In this document: positions 61,801 through 64,000 of the stretch, in pieces
Position numbering within the stretch: position 1 is the first letter of the stretch
Layout: each line of letters opens with the position of its first letter
Source of the DNA: Glandiceps talaboti
Taxonomy: Eukaryota > Hemichordata > Enteropneusta > Spengelidae
NCBI RefSeq assembly: GCF_964340395.1
Contig: NC_135571.1
Coordinates: 5,390,453-5,454,452 of the forward strand
DNA length: 64,000 bases
Direction: 5' to 3'
The notes under the pieces: generated by a model
What the model was told of the DNA's origin: nothing
The model's database searches: none
Seen by the model: only the letters and a program-made list of their open reading frames with translations
Position numbers and translations under genes: made by a program

Positions 61801-63907
61801 TATTGTTGCTATGGCAACTGTCTTCATTCTCAGCACCACTGTCAGTATTGCTTTCAGCATCAGATTTGTTCTGAAAGGATTGAGAAAGAAAATGTACAAT
61901 TTATAATTGCTGAATTTTGGAGAAACACAAGAATAATAAGACCAAAATATCAACAAAAAGGATCAACTGAAAAAAAAAGTCAGCGGTGTTACTATAGAAA
62001 CAGTCTGAAGATGTGTCCAGGATAGGACGAGAAACTGTTACCATTCAAAACAACACTAAGTCCGATAGATACATTGTAATTACTTTATTATTAACCCCTT
62101 CAATACTGAAAACATTCCCGCCAACATTATTTGGACAAAATTCTTGTTTTATGTAAGTTTTTGGCAAATATCAACTTCATTTTAGACTGGAATTAAAGGA
62201 ATGTTACTTCCTAATAAAGTAATATTATTGTAATTATGAAAAATATTCATGTAAGTTGGGTCCCCATATTATTAAAAAACTTGTCTCTCGTCATGAAAGG
62301 GTTAACTTCATACCTGGTTGATTGACAAAATTCATAGACATATAGAAACAGTAGGTACTATATAACCTACCAGAGTCAGACATCCAAATTCACTTTTTAC
62401 CCCCTCCCCTAATAAAAAAGCAAGCAAAACATGTTTCACTACCTCCTCCGTCCCAAACAATACATGTATCACATGATAAGCACATGTCAATCTCACTGCT
62501 ATTTGCTATGCTATTTACCAAAATCAGCCAAGTCAAGTTAAGTTCATAATCATGCAGAGGTTGAAATTAACTTTTTTCATTGGTAGTACTAGTCGGCTAC
62601 CAATTTTCAGAAAGTGGTAGCCCAAGGATTGTGACCAGTAGTCCTATATTCCTGAACTGAAAACAGATTTCCTCTCAGACTATTGGAAGTATGTGTGTTA
62701 TTAAAATAATTTCATGTCCATAACTCCTCATCACATAATCAGTGGTAGCCTGAGTGGGCTACTAGCTGCAAATTACCATATGGTAGCCCATGACAAGAAT
62801 TGGTAGTCCGTGGACACGGGACTACTGTTAATTTCAAGCCTTGCATGTACATGTAAGTCACACTCAAACCAAAGTGAGATGCAATGATTTAATTTATGCA
62901 TCTCTGCACTAAAACTTATGTAAATCAGTGTTGGGAAGGACAGAGAAAACATCATACAGCTGTGATGACTTTCTACAATAATTATTTTTAGCAGTAAGTG
63001 TGTTTACATATCATATTTCTATCTTCTTACCTGATGATCTTCTGTGATAAACTGACTTAGATCCAATATCTCAGGAAATGTCATTCTGGAAATTAAAGAA
63101 ATTAAAATTGTTGTAATTTCCAACCCAAATAATAATAATTATAATAATAATAATAATAATGAGGTTAGTTTTTATATAGCACTTTTCCCACTCTGTGCTT
63201 AAATCGCTTTACAATTATTACCCCTGGCTCGGATCAGAACGGCACAACGGCCCTTTAGTCTTCCTCAACTCCCCGGGGCGCAAACAATCCATTGCAGCCA
63301 TTTAAGCGCATAGGATTACACCTTTACATTGCAACCTACATCCTACCAGGTCCCCAATTATACAGCTGGGTTGACTGAGGCACAATTGTGGTTCAAATCT
63401 TGCCAAAGGACTTTAGCCACTCAGAAACAAACAGCAGGCAGCGACAGGACTCGAACCAGCAACCTGTAGATTCCAAGCCGGTCATATTAACCATTCACCC
63501 ATCATGACTCCACATATTCACATTGCAACAAATATTAGTTCTGCAGCACAAACACTCCTCTCCCCCTGATACAAATTAAATTTCGATTATTTACCACAAA
63601 TGGCAACTGTAATATATACATAATAATCCCAATAACCCAAATCCACTCTTTCCTAAGGTTTGTATATCATGCATAATTTGTGTGAGTTTGGCTTTTCTTT
63701 TTAATCATAGTGATACAAAAGAACATTGAAATGAACGTACAAGACACGGAAAGTAAAGAGTACTTACTGGTCATTAAGTTTAATTCTGTGCATAGTACTG
63801 TAGTCAAAGTCAAACCGTTTTAGTTGTAACGTCAGTAGATATGGAAACTTGAGGAACTTTAAACCTTTGTGGGCATCGCACTTCTTGTTACACTTCTCAC
63901 AAAAGTA
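47505..63907 (-). CDS. USP47: USP47 deubiquitinase orthologue, 3' part (20 coding exons, 5' end outside window)
   Basis: Ubiquitin carboxyl-terminal hydrolase 47, a cysteine protease that removes ubiquitin from proteins; in other animals it acts on DNA polymerase beta and in MAPK and Wnt signalling. Recognised from conserved blocks in order: [20 protein letters not shown] and [20 protein letters not shown] (catalytic domain), [16 protein letters not shown] (catalytic His), [13 protein letters not shown] (catalytic Asn/Asp region), [10 protein letters not shown], then Ubl-type C-terminal modules ([29 protein letters not shown]-like, PLYICDDG). The joined exons (listed separately) give 1076 codons plus stop, with matching phase at every junction. 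The catalytic Cys box and N-terminus lie beyond 64000. The variable acidic linker exon (54508-55326) is long. Introns are short to moderate and unusually rich in minisatellites. Identity is very secure; the exon borders are my reading of GT/AG sites. Confidence 0.95.
47700..47975. repeat. (GTAT)n and (GT)n microsatellites
   Basis: GTCT/GTAT tetranucleotides to about 47860, then GT-rich to about 47971. In the last USP47 intron. Confidence 0.95.
48220..48291 (-). CDS. USP47: USP47 exon s
   Basis: 72-bp exon encoding (R)[19 protein letters not shown] then RENA(R). Matches the DKTEELMELTDEQRNE region of the vertebrate protein in pattern. Acceptor ATCTTCAG, donor CCAG|GTGAGA. Confidence 0.92.
48420..48595. 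repeat. 57-bp minisatellite
   Basis: Three copies of TTGACCATGTAACACACTCACAGAGCTCATACAGCACCCATGAAACTGTAGATGA-like sequence in the intron between exons r and s. Confidence 0.93.
48735..49260 (-). repeat. Array of exon r 3'-end copies with donors and G-runs
   Basis: Four diverged copies of the exon r end (GATGGACAAGTTGTCTATTACAG-like) lie downstream at exon-end equivalents near 49108 (donor GCAAGT), 48978 (donor lost), 48884 (GTAAGT-like) and 48751 (GTAGTC). Steps are 153, 130, 94 and 133 bp. G-rich stretches of variable length (plus strand) separate them, including poly-G at about 48812-48826 and 49177-49194. Confidence 0.85.
49261..49439 (-). CDS. USP47: USP47 exon r
   Basis: Encodes [59 protein letters not shown]. 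Matches the near-C-terminal block of USP47. Acceptor CACCACAG, donor TACAG|GTAAGT. Confidence 0.95.
49550..49726. repeat. (CA)n microsatellite
   Basis: Degenerate CACACATGCA leading into a pure CA run at about 49655-49724, in the intron between exons q and r. Confidence 0.95.
49866..50102. repeat. 30-bp minisatellite
   Basis: Eight copies of AACATGGAAATTCATCTTGGTAACAGACAA with T/C and G/A variants. It lies about 30 bp below exon q in the intron and is not derived from the exon itself. The open Lys/Gln-rich frame on the plus strand is an artefact. Confidence 0.93.
50131..50264 (-). CDS. USP47: USP47 exon q
   Basis: Encodes [20 protein letters not shown] then [24 protein letters not shown] (second part approximate to exon end). 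Acceptor TACTCTTAG, donor AAG|GTAACT. Confidence 0.94.
50438..50680 (+). mobile_element. MITE family A, copy 3
   Basis: 243 bp with perfect 16-bp terminal inverted repeats (AATAGGGAACTTGCAA / TTGCAAGTTCCCTATT). The best-preserved copy in the window. In the intron between exons p and q. Confidence 0.88.
50690..50940 (+). mobile_element. LINE 3'-end remnant
   Basis: The TGCTGCACTCCATCTATGGA segment encodes (A)[11 protein letters not shown] followed about 15 codons later by [12 protein letters not shown], the conserved end of CR1/L2-like reverse transcriptase proteins (compare APHLWNTLP...FKSGLKTYFF at 22047-22445). It ends in the tetranucleotide tract at 50940. Heavily 5' truncated. Confidence 0.6.
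50940..51112. repeat. (GATT)n/(GACT)n microsatellite
   Basis: GATT and GACT tetranucleotide blocks alternate. The preceding DNA (about 50760-50935) reads on the plus strand as [14 protein letters not shown]-like and [10 protein letters not shown]-like codons, i.e. a decayed LINE C-terminus followed by its short-repeat tail. Confidence 0.7.
51335..51453 (-). CDS. USP47: USP47 exon p
   Basis: Encodes [20 protein letters not shown] then [19 protein letters not shown], the conserved [10 protein letters not shown] block. Acceptor GTATTCCAG, donor GATG|GTAAGT. Confidence 0.95.
51530..51750. repeat. ~105-bp tandem repeat
   Basis: Two to three units of GATGACATATACACACACTCTGACATATCACT then GAAGAACTGATGACATAGGCACATATTGTGGTGACATAGCA. 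Between exons o and p. Overlapping minus frames here are repeat artefacts. Confidence 0.88.
51755..52069 (-). repeat. 55-bp tandem array of exon o's 3' end plus donor
   Basis: Exact 55-bp steps place exon-end equivalents at 52015, 51960, 51905, 51850 and 51795 below the genuine end at 52070. Each has the exon-derived ATGGATGTTCCTATCGACAG-like end followed by a donor: GTAAGA at 52015, GTAACA at 51960 and 51850, GC-type GCAAGA at 51905 and 51795. The alternation of the last types suggests growth as a 110-bp dimer. Confidence 0.93.
52070..52185 (-). CDS. USP47: USP47 exon o
   Basis: Encodes [20 protein letters not shown] then [18 protein letters not shown] plus two bases of an Arg codon. Acceptor TTTTTGTAG, donor ACAG|GTAAGA. 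The last ~20 bp and the donor are copied in tandem downstream. Confidence 0.93.
52305..52607. mobile_element. TTAA-type MITE family G, copy 2
   Basis: 303 bp between direct TTAA at 52301-52304 and 52608-52611. Termini AGGGAAACAACACTCCAGGA and TCCTGGACTGGTGTTCCCCT are inverted. Same family as 43930-44397. Sits in the USP47 intron between exons n and o. Confidence 0.85.
52670..53060. repeat. Degenerate ATTCTGATTGG repeat
   Basis: Eight or more TCTGATTGG(T/G)T words spaced about 35-60 bp apart, i.e. an array of inverted CCAAT boxes in the intron between exons n and o. It probably arose by tandem growth; a regulatory role is not shown. Confidence 0.6.
53076..53240 (-). CDS. USP47: USP47 exon n
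   Basis: 55 codons, phase 0: [55 protein letters not shown]. Only this copy of the duplicated segment has the full exon and donor GAG|GTAAGT. Confidence 0.94.
53241..53935 (-). repeat. ~140-bp tandem array of truncated exon n plus its acceptor
   Basis: Five further copies of the 5' part of exon n together with its 3' splice site lie upstream in the intron (unit starts near 53324, 53464, 53610, 53750 and 53883; spacing 140, 146, 140 and 133). Each begins after an intact pyrimidine/ACACAG acceptor and encodes [12 protein letters not shown]...LNENL, then runs into intron-derived sequence that soon reaches a stop. The last copy has lost the acceptor segment. No donor site follows the copies. Confidence 0.93.
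54168..54259 (-). CDS. USP47: USP47 exon m
   Basis: Encodes [20 protein letters not shown] then [10 protein letters not shown], matching the VHVDKRITL block. Acceptor CATTACAG, donor AAG|GTGAGT. Confidence 0.93.
54338..54405. repeat. (GT)n microsatellite
   Basis: About 33 GT units in the intron between USP47 exons l and m. Confidence 0.95.
54508..55326 (-). CDS. USP47: USP47 exon l (large low-complexity linker)
   Basis: 819-bp exon encoding ~273 residues. Polar Asp/Thr/Ser/Asn/Gln-rich and mostly disordered: [13 protein letters not shown], runs of Thr (ETTTTTE), a duplicated SVSAS(C/G)D segment, one CDKCGK dipeptide pair. It ends in [17 protein letters not shown], which matches the conserved entry to the next module. 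Corresponds to the variable USP47 linker. Acceptor GTGTCTTCAG, donor ACAG|GTGTGT. Confidence 0.9.
55490..55886. repeat. (CT)n / (CCCT)n microsatellite
   Basis: Nearly 400 bp of polypyrimidine, pure CT at both ends and CCCT/CTGT/CACACT variants in the middle. On the USP47 strand it is a polypurine tract directly after the exon k donor. Leu-Ser and Arg-Glu polymer frames are not genes. Confidence 0.95.
55906..56032 (-). CDS. USP47: USP47 exon k
   Basis: Encodes [20 protein letters not shown] then [20 protein letters not shown] plus PQ. Donor CAAG|GTAAGA is followed within 15 bp by a ~390-bp GA/GGGA tract (minus strand). Confidence 0.92.
56573..56692 (-). CDS. USP47: USP47 exon j
   Basis: 40 codons, phase 0: [20 protein letters not shown] then [20 protein letters not shown], matching the conserved LERxYNDLRLL block. 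Donor AAG|GTAAGT. Confidence 0.94.
57085..57190 (-). mobile_element. tRNA-like repeat fragment
   Basis: Minus strand: ATTGTAATGGTTAAGAATCC, a TCCCTTGGACAGGA hairpin, then GAGGTCCCGTGTATC, resembling a decayed tRNA head. Too degenerate for a tRNA gene. Confidence 0.35.
57566..57681 (-). CDS. USP47: USP47 exon i
   Basis: Encodes [20 protein letters not shown] then [18 protein letters not shown]. Acceptor GTTCATAG, donor GAG|GTAAGA. Confidence 0.92.
57855..58050. repeat. Palindromic element beside exon h
   Basis: GCCAAGGCGTGATATAGGAA at 57855 pairs with TTCCCATATCACGCCTTGGC ending at 57990, and GGGTTTGATGC pairs with TATCAAACCC. TACCCAGTATTGCTTCCAA (57911) pairs with TTGGAAGCAATACTGGGTA (58027-58045). 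A diverged relative lies at about 13440-13540. Confidence 0.75.
58073..58280 (-). CDS. USP47: USP47 exon h
   Basis: Encodes [60 protein letters not shown] and [10 protein letters not shown](part); one of the most conserved USP47 blocks. Donor GGAG|GTAAGG. Confidence 0.94.
58408..58915. repeat. ~28-bp intronic minisatellite
   Basis: About 18 variants of CCAAATATGGAATATGGTACACTATGT, with units alternating ATGGTACACT and GTGGCAGACT. Between USP47 exons g and h. Frames through it on both strands are repeat artefacts. Confidence 0.92.
58981..59085 (-). CDS. USP47: USP47 exon g
   Basis: 35 codons, phase 0, encoding [20 protein letters not shown] then [15 protein letters not shown], the start of the first ubiquitin-like module. 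Acceptor TTTTTCAG, donor AGG|GTGAGT. Confidence 0.93.
59119..59322. mobile_element. piggyBac-type MITE family H, copy 1
   Basis: 204 bp between direct TTAA at 59115-59118 and 59323-59326. Termini CCCTTTCAGGACTAGAAAC and GGAATGAAAGGG are inverted. TTAA followed by CCCTTT is the classical piggyBac end. Confidence 0.82.
59451..59593. promoter_or_regulatory. Paired nuclear-receptor-like palindromes in an intron
   Basis: TGACCTTGA-TAG-TCAAGGTCA occurs at 59451-59471 and again at 59573-59593, inside a ~65-bp direct duplication (59449-59515 and 59571-59637). TCAAGGTCA is the extended half-site bound by monomeric nuclear receptors such as the ERR and NR5A groups. The regulatory role is an inference only. 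Confidence 0.35.
59743..59855 (-). CDS. USP47: USP47 exon f
   Basis: Encodes [20 protein letters not shown] then [17 protein letters not shown], a charged helix that follows the catalytic domain. Acceptor CACTACAG, donor AAA|GTAAGA. Confidence 0.93.
60579..60766 (-). CDS. USP47: USP47 exon e
   Basis: 188-bp exon from [16 protein letters not shown] through [33 protein letters not shown] and [11 protein letters not shown]. Ends the catalytic domain; the Asn/Asp of FNDQ assists the catalytic His. Acceptor TCTACGTGCAG; donor AAAG|GTAGTA. Confidence 0.93.
60835..61260. repeat. AT-rich intronic minisatellite
   Basis: Degenerate units of about 60-110 bp share TTCATTAATATGCAAATAAG, AATTAATCATGTAGAAAT and GAGAATATTCAAATGTGTTC. 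Between USP47 exons d and e. Confidence 0.8.
61291..61370 (-). CDS. USP47: USP47 exon d (catalytic His)
   Basis: 80-bp exon encoding [20 protein letters not shown] then HYYAYIK. The His in GGHYYAYIK is the family's catalytic histidine. Donor AA|GTAAGG splits a Lys codon. Confidence 0.94.
61697..61870 (-). CDS. USP47: USP47 exon c (acidic linker in catalytic domain)
   Basis: 58 codons, phase 0 both ends, encoding [20 protein letters not shown]... rich in Asp/Glu/Ser with DGVDEGI, the acidic insertion known in USP47 between the fold's halves. Acceptor CTTTCAG, donor AAG|GTTTGT. Confidence 0.9.
62095..62301. mobile_element. piggyBac-type MITE family H, copy 2
   Basis: 207 bp between direct TTAA at 62091-62094 and 62302-62305. 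Termini CCCCTTCAATACTGAAAAC and TCATGAAAGGG are inverted. Copy 1 is at 59119-59322. Confidence 0.8.
62545..62850. mobile_element. Inverted-repeat element family E (complete copy)
   Basis: Ends pair as CATGCAGAGGTTGAAATTAA and TTAATTTCAAGCCTTGCATG. The interior is itself partly inverted (GGTAGTACTAGTCGGCTACC; GTGGTAGCC repeated). A ~100-bp fragment lies at 12205-12310. Non-coding; inside a USP47 intron. Confidence 0.65.
63031..63085 (-). CDS. USP47: USP47 exon b
   Basis: 55-bp exon completing the Gln codon and encoding [18 protein letters not shown], the conserved strand after the substrate-binding region. Acceptor TTTCCAG, donor CAG|GTAAGA. Confidence 0.93.
63160..63508 (-). mobile_element. 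tRNA-derived SINE with LINE-like tail
   Basis: Minus strand starts with a tRNA-like head (A-box-like TGGTTAATATGACCGG, perfect B box GGTTCGAGTCC), continues through ~250 bp of body and ends with GTAAAGCGATTTAAGCACAG...TATATAAAAAC and a (TTA)n tail (63127-63160 on the plus strand). The GCTTTACA/TATATAGC end resembles the 3' end of the LINE fragment at 21944-22445, the usual basis for SINE mobilisation. It lies inside a USP47 intron. Confidence 0.75.
63768..63907 (-). CDS. USP47: USP47 exon a (first in window)
   Basis: Encodes [15 protein letters not shown]... to ...HRIKLNDQ(part). Contains the CxxC of the USP fingers region and the QLKRFDFDY core strand. Acceptor TTTACAG, donor CCA|GTAAGT; ends after two bases of a Gln codon. 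Confidence 0.93.
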
Positions 63908-64000
63908 CTGTAAATATTTTTTTTTAAAACAACAAGATAAACATATTATAATGCCAAACTAACAATACAATTGATTGATTGATTGATTGATTTATTGATT

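Noticed and set aside
63430-63508. tRNA gene on the minus strand
   Set aside because: Perfect B box but no paired acceptor stem, and it continues into a SINE body with LINE-like tail.

Overview
This is eukaryotic, animal-type DNA. Introns have GT-AG (sometimes GC-AG) borders, non-coding DNA is AT-rich, and the window is crowded with microsatellites, minisatellites, MITE-like elements, a LINE fragment and tRNA-derived SINEs. No bacterial operon, CRISPR array, rRNA gene or functional tRNA gene was seen. Gene content (USP47 plus tandem LRR-Ig membrane receptors) suggests an invertebrate animal, plausibly marine (amphioxus-, acorn-worm- or lophotrochozoan-like). The species cannot be fixed from sequence alone.

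Layout. 1-20.1 kb is essentially gene-free: a 98/94-bp satellite array (1-745), inverted-repeat elements, a ~200-bp tandem repeat interrupted by a TTAA-type MITE (2.4-4.0 kb), long simple repeats, further degenerate tandem arrays (8.5-9.9, 11.0-12.1, 12.7-13.1, 15.7-16.2 kb) and scattered MITE/SINE pieces. 20.1-43.4 kb is a tandem segmental duplication with a period of about 7.8 kb. Each of three units carries one minus-strand, apparently single-coding-exon receptor gene: signal peptide, LRRNT, ~10-11 leucine-rich repeats, LRRCT, one Ig domain, Ser/Thr-rich stalk, transmembrane helix and cytoplasmic tail. The middle copy ends in a consensus ITAM (YxxL-x8-YxxL with an acidic residue at -3). The third copy has His for the first ITAM tyrosine, and the first copy has lost the tail through a 5-bp frame change. 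Paralogue differences cluster at the concave-face positions of the LRRs. Two units also carry an intact 72-codon plus-strand orphan exon. 43.4-47.4 kb is repeats only.

47.5-63.9 kb is the 3' part of a USP47 (ubiquitin-specific protease 47) orthologue on the minus strand. I resolved 20 coding exons whose phases all match (1076 codons plus stop). They start in the catalytic domain's CxxC region and run to the stop codon; the gene continues beyond 64 kb. Its introns hold several minisatellites, three of which are tandem copies of the gene's own exon-intron borders (exons at 53076-53240, 52070-52185 and 49261-49439).

The main novelty candidates are the ITAM-bearing, VLR-like LRR-Ig receptor cluster with concave-surface diversification and tail variation, and the repeated formation of splice-site-bearing minisatellites inside one gene. 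The tandem units also supply 'empty sites', which let two transposon insertions be read directly: a 396-bp fold-back element with an 8-bp target duplication, and a TTAA-targeting MITE that was later hit by a LINE.
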